Made by a program: the position numbers and the translations under genes. The notes under the pieces were generated by a model that was given only the letters and a program-made list of their open reading frames with translations, had not been told where the DNA came from and did not search any database. 64,000 nt of DNA from Streptosporangium pseudovulgare (GTDB lineage Bacteria > Actinomycetota > Actinomycetes > Streptosporangiales > Streptosporangiaceae): positions 213,809 to 277,808 of the forward strand of contig NZ_BMQJ01000015.1 in NCBI RefSeq assembly GCF_014648055.1, given 5' to 3'. How positions within the stretch are numbered: position 1 is the first letter of the stretch; every line of letters begins with the position of its first letter. Shown in pieces: positions 1 to 8,959 of this stretch.

Positions 1-1921
1 GGGCGCGCAGGCCGGCCATCGAGCCGGTGACGATGCGCGGCTGGGCGACGGCGGTGGCCACCATGTCGCCGCCCGTGGGCAGCGCGGCCCGCAGGTAGAT
101 CTCCTCGACCTCGGTGAAGCGGCGGCGCAGCGCGCCGCCGCTGGTGCCGCGGCCCGACCCCTGGCCGGGGAAGAGGTAGCCGACCCGGGCCGGGCCGCCG
201 GCCCGGCCGAGGAAGGCGCGGCCGTCCGGGGCGAGCATGGTGGTCTCGCCCGCCTCCAGCGCGTTGATCAGGCGCTGGAGCTGCCGCTCGGCGTCCTCCG
301 GCGAGGTGACGACCACCGCGGCCCGGTACGGCAGGTCGCGCAGCTCCCGCTGGAGCGTCGCGGCCAGGTCGGCGAGCTGGGCGTAGGACACCTTCGGCGC
401 GAAGTCCGCCAGCTCGGCGAGCCGCTCGCGCAGCGCCTGCGGCGAGGCCGCGTCGGCCAGCAGCAGCTCGGCGTCCTGCAGCGAGGCGGCCAGGGCGCGG
501 GTGCGGCCCGGCAGCGGGGAGCGCCGCCGGGGGGCGGCGTTCTCCAGCACCACGTGGGTGTTGATGCCGCCGAAGCCCATGGCGGTGACGCCGGCCCGCA
601 GCGGGGCGCCGTCCGGCCAGGGCTCGGCCTTGCGCAGCACGCGCAGGGCCGCGCCCTCCTCGGCCAGCACCGGGTGCGGGTCGACGCAGCCGACGGTGGG
701 GGGCAGCACCTGCCCGTGCACCGCCATCACGGCCTTGATCAGGCCGGCCACGCCGGCCGCGGCCTTGGCGTGGCCGATCATGCCCTTGATCGAGCCGACC
801 GCGGCGGGCGCCGCCGAGGGGTCGGCGGCGGCCCGGGCGCCGGACAGCGCCTTCAGCTCCGTCGCGTCGCCGAGGGCGGTTCCGGTGCCGTGGCCCTCGA
901 ACAGCGCGACGGTCTCGATGCCGAACCCGGCCCGTTCGTAGGCGCGGCGCAGGGCGAGCTGGTAGCCGCTGACCTCCGGCCGGGTCATGCCGCCCCGGCC
1001 GTCGGAGGAGATGCCCCAGCCGGCGACGGTGGCGTAGATCCGGTGCCCGGCGGCCAGCGCGTCGCTCTCGCGCATCAGGACGACCATGCCGCAGCCCTCT
1101 CCCGGCCAGAAGCCGTTGGAGTGGCGGTCGTAGAGGCGGAAGTCGTTCTTGGCCAGCGCCCCGGTCTTGGCGAAACCGACGATCTCGAACGGGTCGATGG
1201 ACAGGTCCACCCCGCCGGCGACGGCGACGTCGATGTCGCCGTCGGCCAGCGCCTTGCCGGCGGTCACCACCGACAGCAGCGACGACGAGCAGGCGCCGTC
1301 CACGGTGTAGCCGCCGCCGTTGAGGTCGAAGTGGTTGCAGATCCGCCCGGCGATGGTGTTGGACAGGCCACCGGCGAGGGTGTCCTCGTCGATGGGCGGG
1401 AACGGGCTCTTGTAGGCGGCCTCGTAGTCGGCGAGGAACGCCTCCAGCCGCTCGTCGTCCCAGCCCTGCTCCTTCAGCGCCGCGGCGAGGGTCCGGCGCA
1501 CGTACGGCCAGCGCAGCCGCAGCACGTTGGCCCGGGTGAACTCGCCGGTGAGGGTGTTGCCCACCACCACGCCGGTGCGTTCGCGGGGCAGGCCCTCGGC
1601 GTCGGGGAAGCCGGCGTCGGCCAGCGCCCGGCCGGCCGTGTCGAGGGCGAGCCAGTGGGTCAGGTCGGTGGAGCGGTAGGTGCTGCCGGCGACGCGGTAG
1701 GCGAGCCGGTCGAACTCGTAACCCTCGATGACCGCGGCGGTGCGGGCGTAGAAGCGGTCCGGGGCCGAGGGGTCGGGATCCCAGTAGTCGTCGAGCCGCA
1801 TCCGCACGTCGGGCAGCCGGCGGAAGGCCCGCCGGCCGGCGACGGCGTTCTCCCACAGCTCCCGCGGCGAGGTGGCATCCGGGTAGCGGCATGCCATGCC
1901 GACGATGGCGAGCCTGGTCAT
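1..1921 (-). CDS. pksE: Enediyne-type iterative polyketide synthase, N-terminal part (KS and start of AT); runs off the window
   Basis: Builds the linear polyene precursor of an enediyne core by iterative condensation of malonyl units. The ATG overlaps the unbU stop (ATGA), which fixes the start. About 640 residues are present. The ketosynthase fills roughly residues 1-450, with the catalytic Cys at 211 in GACSSS, His at 344 in HGTGT and His at 384 in MIGHAKAAAG. The acyltransferase begins near residue 580 with FPGQGS; its GHSxG region, ACP, KR, DH and PPTase domains would lie left of base 1. The N-terminal layout (MTRLAIVGMACRYPDATSP, then a long segment before the Cys) and the neighbours unbU, unbV and unbL point to the enediyne family rather than a modular type I PKS. 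Whether the product is 9- or 10-membered cannot be told. Confidence 0.93.
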   Translation of the reverse strand, partial: MTRLAIVGMACRYPDATSPRELWENAVAGRRAFRRLPDVRMRLDDYWDPDPSAPDRFYARTAAVIEGYEFDRLAYRVAGSTYRSTDLTHWLALDTAGRALADAGFPDAEGLPRERTGVVVGNTLTGEFTRANVLRLRWPYVRRTLAAALKEQGWDDERLEAFLADYEAAYKSPFPPIDEDTLAGGLSNTIAGRICNHFDLNGGGYTVDGACSSSLLSVVTAGKALADGDIDVAVAGGVDLSIDPFEIVGFAKTGALAKNDFRLYDRHSNGFWPGEGCGMVVLMRESDALAAGHRIYATVAGWGISSDGRGGMTRPEVSGYQLALRRAYERAGFGIETVALFEGHGTGTALGDATELKALSGARAAADPSAAPAAVGSIKGMIGHAKAAAGVAGLIKAVMAVHGQVLPPTVGCVDPHPVLAEEGAALRVLRKAEPWPDGAPLRAGVTAMGFGGINTHVVLENAAPRRRSPLPGRTRALAASLQDAELLLADAASPQALRERLAELADFAPKVSYAQLADLAATLQRELRDLPYRAAVVVTSPEDAERQLQRLINALEAGETTMLAPDGRAFLGRAGGPARVGYLFPGQGSGRGTSGGALRRRFTEVEEIYLRAALPTGGDMVATAVAQPRIVTGSMAGLRA

Positions 1922-2889
1922 ACCTTCGCGACCTCTTTCCGGGCCGGGGCGAGGGCCTGCTCGGCCGCCGCGCTGACCTGGGCGGCGTCCCGCTCGCGGG
2001 CCTTGGCGACGATGTGCAGGGACCACAGGAAGGCGCCGCGGATCAGACAGACCGTGGCGGTGGCGAAGAAGATGCCGTAGGGGATGCTCATGCCGGTCAG
2101 CAGGCCGTACACCAGTGCGACGCCGCCGCCGAAGGCGACCTGCGACAGCGGCTTGGACGGCGTGGTGCCCGGGTCGGTGATCATGTAGTTGGTGAACAGG
2201 ACGAACGCCACGCCGGTCATCATGGCCAGGCCGCCGAGGAGGGCGACGTCGTCGAGGATGACGCTGCGCACGACGGCCTGCAGGGCGAAGCCGATCACCC
2301 AGGCGCCGATCAGCCACATGCGGTTGGTCAGCTTGGCGTTCAGCATGGTGCCGAAGACGATGATCACGCAGGGGATGATCCAGTCGATCGGGTTGGTGAC
2401 GTTCTCGCTGAAGTGGTACGGCGGCGCGATGCTGGCCCACGGGAACAGCAGCAGGATGACGGCGATGCCGAAGTTGGAGGGGTTCATCACGTGGCGCAGC
2501 CGGCCGCGGACGGGTGCCCGGATGACCCACTTGGTGCCGACGGCGACGACGACGCCGAACATCATCACCAGGATCTGGTCGTTGACGTAGATCAGCATGT
2601 TCATCGCGACGCCGCTGATGTGCGCCGGGTAGAGGAACTCCACCAGGCCGCGCAGGCCGTTGCCACGGAAGCGCGGGGTGCGGCCCTCGACCTTGGCGCC
2701 GATCAGCTCCAGGACGATCTCGGTGGTGTAGGCGGTCGCCAGGGCGGCGAAGGGCCACGTCCAGGGCTGCTCGAATCCGAGGACCGTGTAGCCGAGGATG
2801 TTGAAGACCGAGATCGAGATGGCGAACCGGCGCAGGGCCGTGATGACCTTCGGGTCGTGCCGCGGGGGCGTCTTGGCTTTCTCGGTCAT
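1918..2889 (-). CDS. unbU: Enediyne core cassette membrane protein UnbU (E5 type)
   Basis: A 323-residue polytopic membrane protein with about eight or nine hydrophobic segments (for example near residues 26-45, 155-175, 185-205 and 235-270). It carries the segment MNPSNFGIAVILLLFPWAS, which recalls the RnfD/NqrB family of membrane electron-transfer subunits. UnbU proteins are part of the conserved enediyne cassette between unbV and pksE, exactly the order here; their biochemical role is not settled. The start has AAGGAG upstream, inside the end of unbV (4-base gap), and the stop overlaps the pksE start. Co-transcription with pksE is strongly implied. Confidence 0.92.
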   Translation of the reverse strand: MTEKAKTPPRHDPKVITALRRFAISISVFNILGYTVLGFEQPWTWPFAALATAYTTEIVLELIGAKVEGRTPRFRGNGLRGLVEFLYPAHISGVAMNMLIYVNDQILVMMFGVVVAVGTKWVIRAPVRGRLRHVMNPSNFGIAVILLLFPWASIAPPYHFSENVTNPIDWIIPCVIIVFGTMLNAKLTNRMWLIGAWVIGFALQAVVRSVILDDVALLGGLAMMTGVAFVLFTNYMITDPGTTPSKPLSQVAFGGGVALVYGLLTGMSIPYGIFFATATVCLIRGAFLWSLHIVAKARERDAAQVSAAAEQALAPARKEVAKV

Positions 2890-2893
2890 GTCG

Positions 2894-4852
2894 TCACTGC
2901 TCCTTCGCTTGCGAGCCGAGCTGCACGGTGTGCCGGCCCGGGGTCAGCTGAAGATCCTGCTCGTGGACCTGTCCGGTCCGGTCGCGCCAGGTCAGGCGCA
3001 CCGGCAGCGGGCCGGTGACGTCCCGGCCGAGGCCGATGTGCACCTCGTGGCCGCGCCGGCCGGAGTGGCCGCTGCCGCCGTCGACCTTGCCGATGGCGAC
3101 GCGGCCGCCGGGGAGGGTCACCTTCACCTCGGCGCCGATCACGGGCGAGGCGGCGGACGGGGCGGCGCCGGCGGCGTTCTCGTGGTTCAGCCGCAGCTCC
3201 AGGAACGCGCCGGGGGACGGGCTCTGGTTGTGGTAGAAGACCGGGGCGTCCCACTGGCGGGCGACCGCGATGTCGAGCCGGCCGTCGCCGTCGGCGTCGC
3301 CGGTGGCGATGCCGCGGGTGGGCACGGGCACGGCCATGCCGAGCTGCGGGGACAGGTCGGCGTAGCGGCCGGTCTTGGCGTCCTTGACGAAGAAGGCGAG
3401 CGTCTGGTTGCCGCCGATGTCGGCGCCCTCGTGGACGGTCGGCCAGGAGTGCGGGTTGCGCAGCACGCCGTCGTTGGCGGTGGCGAGCTCCTGCAGCTGC
3501 GGCCAGCGGTTGACGTCGCCCTTGACGAAGCCGGTGGCCTGGACGATCGCCGGGACGCCGCCGTTGTCGAAGTCGTCGATCTTGACGTCCCAGCCCCAGC
3601 CGGACCACGCGGTGTGGCTCGGGGCGCTGCGGTCGGCGAACGGCGCGACGCCGCGCTTCAGCTCGGAGGCGACCTCGGCCCGGTCCTTGGCGGTGGACAT
3701 GAACTGGAAGTTGCTCTCCTCGATGCCGAAGGAGGTGGTGATGTTGCTCACGAAGATGTCGTAGAGGCCGTCGCCGTCCAGGTCGCCGAAGTCGGAGCCC
3801 ATGCCCTTGAAGGAGTCGTGGCCCAGGACCTTGGACTTGGGCACGATCGGCGAGGACTCGCCCTCGGCGAGGGAGAAGGCGATGTGACCGGGGGTGGAGC
3901 GGTTGTACAGCAGCCGGTCCCGGCCGAAGTCGTTGTTCAGGAACAGCTCGGGCAACTGGTCGCCGTCCAGGTCGGCGGTGCTGGCGCCGAGCTCCCAGCC
4001 CTTGGAGACGTTCTTCGGCAGGACGTCGTCGAGCTTGGTGAAGGCGACCGTCGGCCGCTCGCCGGCGGTGGCGCCGGTCCAGCGGAAGAAGTAGTTCTCA
4101 CCGCCGTTGACGGCCGCCGACATGGAGTCGTTCATCTCCACGCCGCCGTTGACCTTCGGGTCCAGGACGGGGCCGTGCGGGAAGTAGTTGCCGATGAAGA
4201 CGTCCACGTGGCCGTCACCGTCGAAGTCGGCGGCGGTGGCGGTGTTGCTGTTCCACTGCGGACCGGTGTACTTGGCCGTGCCGACGCCCGGCACCAGCTC
4301 GGTGGGCACGTAGGCGTCCGCGGCGAGCTGCGTGGCGCCGCTCTTCGCGAGGTAGACGATCGGCGTGCGGCCCCAGAAGTAGACCAGCAGGTCGGTGCGG
4401 CCGTCCTCGTTGTAGTCACCGGGCAGGCAGCCCATGGGGGCCATCGTGTCGCTCATCGGCAGCGAGCCGGGGTTCAGCGCGAACGGCCGGTAGCGGTCGG
4501 AGCGCGCGCCGGGGGTGGGGGTCACCACGACCTGGTCGATCCGGGTGTCGGTGACGCACAGGTCGTTGGACAGGCCGTCCATGTCGAGGTCGTTCATGGC
4601 GATGCCGGCCCCGACCGAGGAGATCCAGGCGTCGATGTTGCTGTAGCGCTGGTTCACCTGGCGGATCGTCTTCTGCGGGTACCCGGCGGGCAGCGCGATG
4701 CTCATCGGCTCGAACGCGTAGGCGCTCGCCAGGCCGTCCTTCTCCTCGTCCGAGGCGAAGGACGGGCGGCCCGCCGCGAAAAGGGCCGCCATCATGACGA
4801 GGGCGACGATTCCCGGCAGTTGCCTGCGCAGCCAGCCAGCTGTCGTGGTCAC
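2894..4852 (-). CDS. unbV: Enediyne cassette protein UnbV (E4 type), FG-GAP/VCBS repeats with ASPIC/UnbV C-terminal domain
   Basis: A 652-residue exported or membrane-anchored protein. The N-terminus has a hydrophobic stretch (about residues 13-32, PGIVALVMMAALFAAG). The body contains several Asp-rich calcium-binding loops of FG-GAP/VCBS type (NDLDMDGLSND, DFDGDGHVDVF, DLDGDGLYDIF, DADGDGRLDIAV). The last about 110 residues match the ASPIC/UnbV domain (GAEVKVTLPGG, VDGGSGHSGR, HIGLG). UnbV homologues are conserved in enediyne clusters but have no firmly assigned reaction. The GTG start overlaps the unbL stop by 4 bases (GTGA), so translation is probably coupled. Confidence 0.93.
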   Translation of the reverse strand: MTTTAGWLRRQLPGIVALVMMAALFAAGRPSFASDEEKDGLASAYAFEPMSIALPAGYPQKTIRQVNQRYSNIDAWISSVGAGIAMNDLDMDGLSNDLCVTDTRIDQVVVTPTPGARSDRYRPFALNPGSLPMSDTMAPMGCLPGDYNEDGRTDLLVYFWGRTPIVYLAKSGATQLAADAYVPTELVPGVGTAKYTGPQWNSNTATAADFDGDGHVDVFIGNYFPHGPVLDPKVNGGVEMNDSMSAAVNGGENYFFRWTGATAGERPTVAFTKLDDVLPKNVSKGWELGASTADLDGDQLPELFLNNDFGRDRLLYNRSTPGHIAFSLAEGESSPIVPKSKVLGHDSFKGMGSDFGDLDGDGLYDIFVSNITTSFGIEESNFQFMSTAKDRAEVASELKRGVAPFADRSAPSHTAWSGWGWDVKIDDFDNGGVPAIVQATGFVKGDVNRWPQLQELATANDGVLRNPHSWPTVHEGADIGGNQTLAFFVKDAKTGRYADLSPQLGMAVPVPTRGIATGDADGDGRLDIAVARQWDAPVFYHNQSPSPGAFLELRLNHENAAGAAPSAASPVIGAEVKVTLPGGRVAIGKVDGGSGHSGRRGHEVHIGLGRDVTGPLPVRLTWRDRTGQVHEQDLQLTPGRHTVQLGSQAKEQ

Positions 4853-5820
4853 GGAGTAACACCTCCAGCAAATGCGAACTCATTGGCGATACGGCGCCGC
4901 CACACCTCGTAGGCGGGCAGGTCGCCCGTAACGGGCCCGTCGGGGCGGGTCCGGCGGCTGATCAGGGCGGCGTCCTCGGGCGTGGTGCCGCACAGCACCC
5001 GGGTCGCGACCTCGTTGTGCGGCACCAGCAGGCCGGCGCGGACGCGGGCCTCGGCCGCGAACGAGCTGCCCTGGGCGAGCTGCGGCCGGTACGTCCCGGC
5101 CCGCTCGCGCAGCTCCAGCAGCTCGTCCTCGGGCGCGCCGCCCGCGTAGGTCGCGGCCAGGCCGACGCCGGCGTACAGGTCGGCCCGGCGCGAGCGGGGG
5201 AACCGCTCGACCAGCGAGACGACCTGCTCGACGTCGGTGCCGCCGACGAACCACAGCGCGCGGCCGATGCCCTGGTCGATGGCGCGGGCGGCGTACGCCT
5301 CGGGCCCGCCGGCCGGCCAGGGGAAGCGCGTCTCGCGGTACTGCTCGTGCACGTACCGCTGCGTGTGGAAGTAGGCCTGGTGGAAGCCGTAGCCGTCGTG
5401 GACGAGCCACAGCAGCAGCGGGTCCAGCCCGCGGCTGTCCGGCCACAGGAAGCGCGGCAGCCGCGCCATGGCCCAGCCGATGCCGACGTAGATCATGTAG
5501 TTGTGGGCGTCACCCCGTCCGGCGAGGGAGTCGGCGGTCCGGTGCCCGCCGCCCGGCGTCAGCCGGTCGAGGATGGCGAAGGCCATGCCGGCGCCCTCGT
5601 AGGCGAAGCCGCGGAAGCGCCGGGGGATCTCCTCCAGGCGTTCCTCGGCCTCGGCCGCGGAGCGGGTCTCGGCTGCGAAGGCGTAACCGGTGAGAAAAGT
5701 CTCGCCGACCGTCTCCAGCAATTCCCGGGACGCGTCGTCCTTCACGTGGAAACCCCGGGTGGCAAGTTTCGTCTCTGATATGTCCGGCGTCAGGACGCGA
5801 CGCCTCAATGACCGGAACAT
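4849..5820 (-). CDS. unbL: DUF1702 protein, UnbL/E3-type enediyne cassette protein
   Basis: 323 residues from the ATG at 5820 (MFRSLRRRVL). In-frame TTG codons at 5829 and 5853 are alternatives; the TTG at 5829 has GGAGG at good spacing, so the true start is uncertain by a few residues. The protein is soluble-looking with the DUF1702 pattern: RRFRGFAYEGAGMAFAILD, MIYVGIGWAMARLPR, WLVHDGYGFHQAYFHT, AIDQGIGRALWFVGG and the terminal YEVWRRRIANEF. It is first of the tightly packed unbL-unbV-unbU-pksE run. The 342 bases upstream hold an A+T-richer stretch that probably contains the promoter. Molecular function unknown. Confidence 0.92.
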   Translation of the reverse strand: MFRSLRRRVLTPDISETKLATRGFHVKDDASRELLETVGETFLTGYAFAAETRSAAEAEERLEEIPRRFRGFAYEGAGMAFAILDRLTPGGGHRTADSLAGRGDAHNYMIYVGIGWAMARLPRFLWPDSRGLDPLLLWLVHDGYGFHQAYFHTQRYVHEQYRETRFPWPAGGPEAYAARAIDQGIGRALWFVGGTDVEQVVSLVERFPRSRRADLYAGVGLAATYAGGAPEDELLELRERAGTYRPQLAQGSSFAAEARVRAGLLVPHNEVATRVLCGTTPEDAALISRRTRPDGPVTGDLPAYEVWRRRIANEFAFAGGVTP

Positions 5821-6162
5821 GCTGGTCAACCCAACCCCTCCACCCCTCGTCAATGGATGTCCTTCATAAATTCACGCATATGCCGAGCTGCGCTCTCCAC
5901 TTCGGAAGTGCTGATCCGGAGCGCTTTTCCCGAGAGCACGTCCTTTCTCCGAAAACCGGAAAACGGGCCGGGAAAACCATTCATGAATCACGCTGTGAGT
6001 TCATCGGGCGTCACCGCCGGACGCCACGGCGGGCGGTGGGGCCCGGCGCCCGGCGGCCCGGTGATCCGGTGGCGCGGGCCCGGTGGCCGGGGCCCGGCGG
6101 CGCGGTGGCGCGGGCCCGGTGGCCGGGGTCCGGTGCGGTCGCCCGAGCGCTGCGGCCCGGCG
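5821..6162. promoter_or_regulatory. Intergenic region before unbL, likely promoter of the core cassette
   Basis: No gene is supported here. Bases 5855-6000 are clearly A+T-richer than the surroundings (for example CTTCATAAATTCACGCATAT), as expected for a promoter serving the minus-strand unbL-unbV-unbU-pksE run. Three (C/G)GAAAAC hexamer-like copies lie at 5950-5956, 5958-5964 and 5971-5977. Towards the upstream DUF1702 gene a 25-base G+C-rich unit is repeated (see 6068-6128). Assignment as promoter is inference from position and composition. Confidence 0.4.
6068..6128. repeat. Two-copy direct repeat, period 36
   Basis: A perfect 25-base unit starting GGTGGCGCGGGCCCGGTGG occurs at 6068-6092 and again at 6104-6128. 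It lies just after the stop of the upstream DUF1702 gene. Two copies without further array structure; likely a local duplication in G+C-rich spacer DNA. Confidence 0.7.
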
Positions 6163-7152
6163 TCAGCGCCCGACGCGGTCGGCCGCGAAGCGGGCGTGGA
6201 TCCGCCGCCGCCACACCTCGTACTGCGGGACCGGGCCGGAGCCGTAGGGATCGACGGCGGTGTCGTCGGCGAGCGCGACCGCGTCGGCGACCGACAGGCC
6301 GGTCAGCGCGGCGGTGGCGGCCGCGGTGTGCTCGGGGACGAACCCGGCGTGGTCGCGGGCCTTGACCGCGAAGACCGCGCCCAGTGCCAGTTCGGCCCGG
6401 TGCTCGCCGGCCTCCTCCCCCATCGCGGCGAGTTCCCCGGTCCCGCAGCCGCCGGCGAACGTCGCCGCCAGGCCGACGCCGCTCCACAGGTCGGCCTGGC
6501 GTCCGTCGGCGAAGCGGCGCACCGCGGCGGCGACGTCCGCCGTCCGCGCGCCGTGGATGAACCACAGGGCGCGGCCGATGCCCTGGTCGACGGCCCGGGG
6601 GAAGTAGCCGGGCGACCCCTCCCAGGCGTAGGGGGCGGGCACCCGCTGCTCGTCCACCCAGCGCCGGGTGTCGAAGTAGGCCCGGTCGAATCCGTAGCCG
6701 TCCACCGCGAGCCAGCTCATCGTCGGGTGGTACGGCGTCTCGCCCAGGTCGGGGACGACCTTCTTCCACAGCGGCCGGGGCAGCCGCGCCATGGCGAAGC
6801 CGATGCCGATGTAGGTGAGGAAGATGTGCGGGCGGCCGGGGCCGAGCAGCAGGTCGCGGGTACGGTGGCCGCGGCCCCCGCCCATCGCGTCGAGGACGGT
6901 CAGCGCCATCGTGGCTCCCTCGTAGGCGAAGCCGCGCAGCTCCACGTCGATCATGCCCAGCCGCCGCTCGACCTCCCACTGGTTCCGCGCGTCGATGCCC
7001 CACTCGAAGCCGCACACGACGGACTGCGGGATGGCCTCCAGCCGTTCGGCCGCCGGTGACGACGCGCCGGGGAAGCCGCGTACCGCGAACGTCACGTCCG
7101 CCAGGGACGGTGCCAGCAGCAACCGGCGGAACGAGCCGAAGAATGTCGACAT
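6163..7152 (-). CDS. Second DUF1702 protein, paralogue of UnbL
   Basis: 329 residues starting MSTFFGSFRRLLLAPS; the ATG at 7152 has GAGGAG seven bases upstream, so longer in-frame extensions are not needed. It shares the UnbL pattern step by step: VELRGFAYEGATMALTVLD, LTYIGIGFAMARLPR, WLAVDGYGFDRAYFDT, AVDQGIGRALWFIHG and the end YEVWRRRIHARF. A tandem pair of DUF1702 genes upstream of unbV suggests a heteromeric partner of UnbL or a duplicated activity for core maturation. It is separated from unbL by 342 bases, so it may have separate promoter control. Function unknown. Confidence 0.88.
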   Translation of the reverse strand: MSTFFGSFRRLLLAPSLADVTFAVRGFPGASSPAAERLEAIPQSVVCGFEWGIDARNQWEVERRLGMIDVELRGFAYEGATMALTVLDAMGGGRGHRTRDLLLGPGRPHIFLTYIGIGFAMARLPRPLWKKVVPDLGETPYHPTMSWLAVDGYGFDRAYFDTRRWVDEQRVPAPYAWEGSPGYFPRAVDQGIGRALWFIHGARTADVAAAVRRFADGRQADLWSGVGLAATFAGGCGTGELAAMGEEAGEHRAELALGAVFAVKARDHAGFVPEHTAAATAALTGLSVADAVALADDTAVDPYGSGPVPQYEVWRRRIHARFAADRVGR

Positions 7153-7439
7153 GGCGCTCTCCTCAACCGCCCGGGAGGCCCGGGGACCACCGCCGCGGGC
7201 GTCCCCGGCGTGCGGGGAGACGCCCGCGCACACCACTCAGGATGCGACCGGCGGCCCGCTCGGGCTTTTCGCAGAATGCGGGGCCGGTGCACGCGGTGGC
7301 GGTCCGCACGAACGGAGAAGGGCACGCGGGGCGGGGCCGCCTCCCGGGCGGGGACGGAGAGGGTGGATCCGGCGGAGCCCGGGGCCGCCTCCCAGGCGGG
7401 GGGCGGCGGTGGGGCGAGCGGCGGGGAGGCTCCCGGCGG

Positions 7440-8297
7440 TCAGGAGGCGAGCATGTCGAGGATGCTCCCGACGAAGAAGAGCGCGAAGGCCGCCTTCCGG
7501 AACCCGTGGAACGGCCGGGCGCTCCGCAGTGTGGCGGCGAGCCGCCGCAGCGCCCGTCCGAGGAGCCATCGCCAGGCCGCGGCGGCTCTCAGGCGCGACA
7601 CGGTGGAGAGGGTGAACAGGAGCAGGACGGTCGCGGCGATCATGACCATGAACGCCCACGGCATGGCCGCCGAGCTCGTCCTGACGGCGCCGAAGACGAA
7701 CACCATCGCGATGAGCACGCCGGCCAGGGCGACCAGGACACAGCCCTCGTTTCTGCCGGCCCGCTCCGCCTCGGTGAACAGCGCGCGGTCGGGACCGCTG
7801 AGGTGACTCGACAGGAACTCGGCGGCACGGTCCCTCGCGTGCGTGTACTCGTTCTCGTCTCCGGCGTAGACGCGCAGCTCGTCGATGACCGTGCGGTGGA
7901 AGCTCCGGTAGACCTCCAATGTGACGTCGAGTCCCTCGGGCACCCGGCCGGGGGGCGTGGCGTGGACGGAGATGCCGCTGATCGTGCCGCCGGCGGTCGA
8001 CGCCGACCACACGGTGGCCATGTCCTCGGTGACGGTCTTGTGGAGCGCGGACAGCCGGGCCACGTCGCGTTTGTGGCGGCCTTGGGCGAGGGTTCGCCCG
8101 GCGCGTTCCTGGTTCGCCTCGCCGCGCCGCCTGACCTTGTCGGGGTCCAGCAGGTCCAGGCCGACGGAGAGCCCCGCGAGGAACAGGAGCCCCTTCCCGA
8201 ACCGGCCGACCGTCAGCATCCTGATCCCGTACAGGTCCATGCCGGTGGTCGACTGTCCGTCCAGCCAGGTCGAAAGGACGGTCGCCAGATCGCTCAT
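7440..8297 (-). CDS. Hypothetical membrane protein, four hydrophobic segments
   Basis: 285 residues; not recognised as a named family. It has a hydrophobic segment near residues 34-50 (KGLLFLAGLSVGLDLL), a long hydrophilic middle rich in charged residues (about 55-175), then two segments near 185-207 (CVLVALAGVLIAMVFVFGA) and 218-238, and a last one at the C-terminus (FALFFVGSILDMLAS). It reads away from the core cassette promoter region and has no obvious partner. A direct repeat lies in its upstream region (8370-8424). Codon usage is that of a real gene on this strand; the longer overlapping frame ending at 7237 is not. Confidence 0.65.
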   Translation of the reverse strand: MSDLATVLSTWLDGQSTTGMDLYGIRMLTVGRFGKGLLFLAGLSVGLDLLDPDKVRRRGEANQERAGRTLAQGRHKRDVARLSALHKTVTEDMATVWSASTAGGTISGISVHATPPGRVPEGLDVTLEVYRSFHRTVIDELRVYAGDENEYTHARDRAAEFLSSHLSGPDRALFTEAERAGRNEGCVLVALAGVLIAMVFVFGAVRTSSAAMPWAFMVMIAATVLLLFTLSTVSRLRAAAAWRWLLGRALRRLAATLRSARPFHGFRKAAFALFFVGSILDMLAS

Positions 8298-8369
8298 GGG
8301 GCGTATTCAACCGGAATGATCACCGATCGGACTGCGGATCGGGATTTTCCCGCCGAAACGACCGGACCG

Positions 8370-8424
8370 TCGGCTTTACCGCGGGCACGACCGGGCCATC
8401 GGCTTTACCGCGGGCACGACCGGG
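8370..8424. repeat. 26-base direct repeat, period 29
   Basis: The unit TCGGCTTTACCGCGGGCACG plus ACCGGG occurs at 8370-8395 and 8399-8424 without mismatch. It lies 73-127 bases upstream of the minus-strand membrane protein gene, where a paired activator site could sit; this role is inferred from position only. Confidence 0.7.
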
Positions 8425-8463
8425 TCTCCGGCCGGGGGGCGCGGCGGACCGCGCCCGGGCGGG

Positions 8464-8742
8464 TCAGCGGGCGGCCGCGGCGGGCAGGGCCGGCCCGGTG
8501 CTCCAGGCGCCCCAGACGCTCCAGGCGGAGCCGGCGTCCCAGTTCGTCCCGGCGCTCCAGGCCGGTTCGGCGTGCCAGGCGGACCGCGGGCGGCCGGCCC
8601 CGGCGATCTCGGCGATCTCGGCGGCCTCGGCTGCCGCCGCCGCGGCGGCCGCGGCCCGCGCGGTGAGGACCGCGACGACCGCCGCCAGCTCCTCCGCTGT
8701 CGGGTTGCCCCGCACGACGGTCAGGACCGGGTTCTCCTCCAC
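8464..8742 (-). CDS. Acyl-CoA carboxylase epsilon subunit-like protein
   Basis: 92 residues from a GTG at 8742 with GGAGGT six bases upstream. The N-terminus LTVVRGNPTAEELAAVVAVL is the hallmark of actinomycete acyl-CoA carboxylase epsilon subunits, which bind and stimulate the beta (carboxyltransferase) subunit making malonyl- or methylmalonyl-CoA. A run of about ten alanines and an isoleucine/glutamate stretch follow, then a Trp-rich tail (SAWHAEPAWSAG). The usual tail of this family has a single SAWxxPxRL motif, so the repeated Trp segment is unusual. No beta or alpha subunit is visible in the window; next to a PKS the likely job is extender-unit supply. Confidence 0.62.
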   Translation of the reverse strand: MEENPVLTVVRGNPTAEELAAVVAVLTARAAAAAAAAAEAAEIAEIAGAGRPRSAWHAEPAWSAGTNWDAGSAWSVWGAWSTGPALPAAAAR

Positions 8743-8959
8743 GGCGCACCTCCGGCTACGAAGGTCGCACCCGGCGGCGGCGGCGCGCACCTTCGGAAAT
8801 GCCCTCCCGGGCCCGGCGGGTTTCGGGGTCCGAACGGACCCGGGAGGGGTTCGAGGGCCCGCACGGGCCGGGGCGGGCCGCGCGGGCCTCCGGCGGACGC
8901 CGCACGGCGGTGCGTACGGCGGTGCGTACGGCGGGCGCCGTACGCACCGGAGCGGGGTC

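Noticed and set aside
6068..6128. Spaced direct repeats that might suggest a CRISPR array
   Set aside because: Only two copies, G+C-rich, no distinct spacer series and no cas genes.
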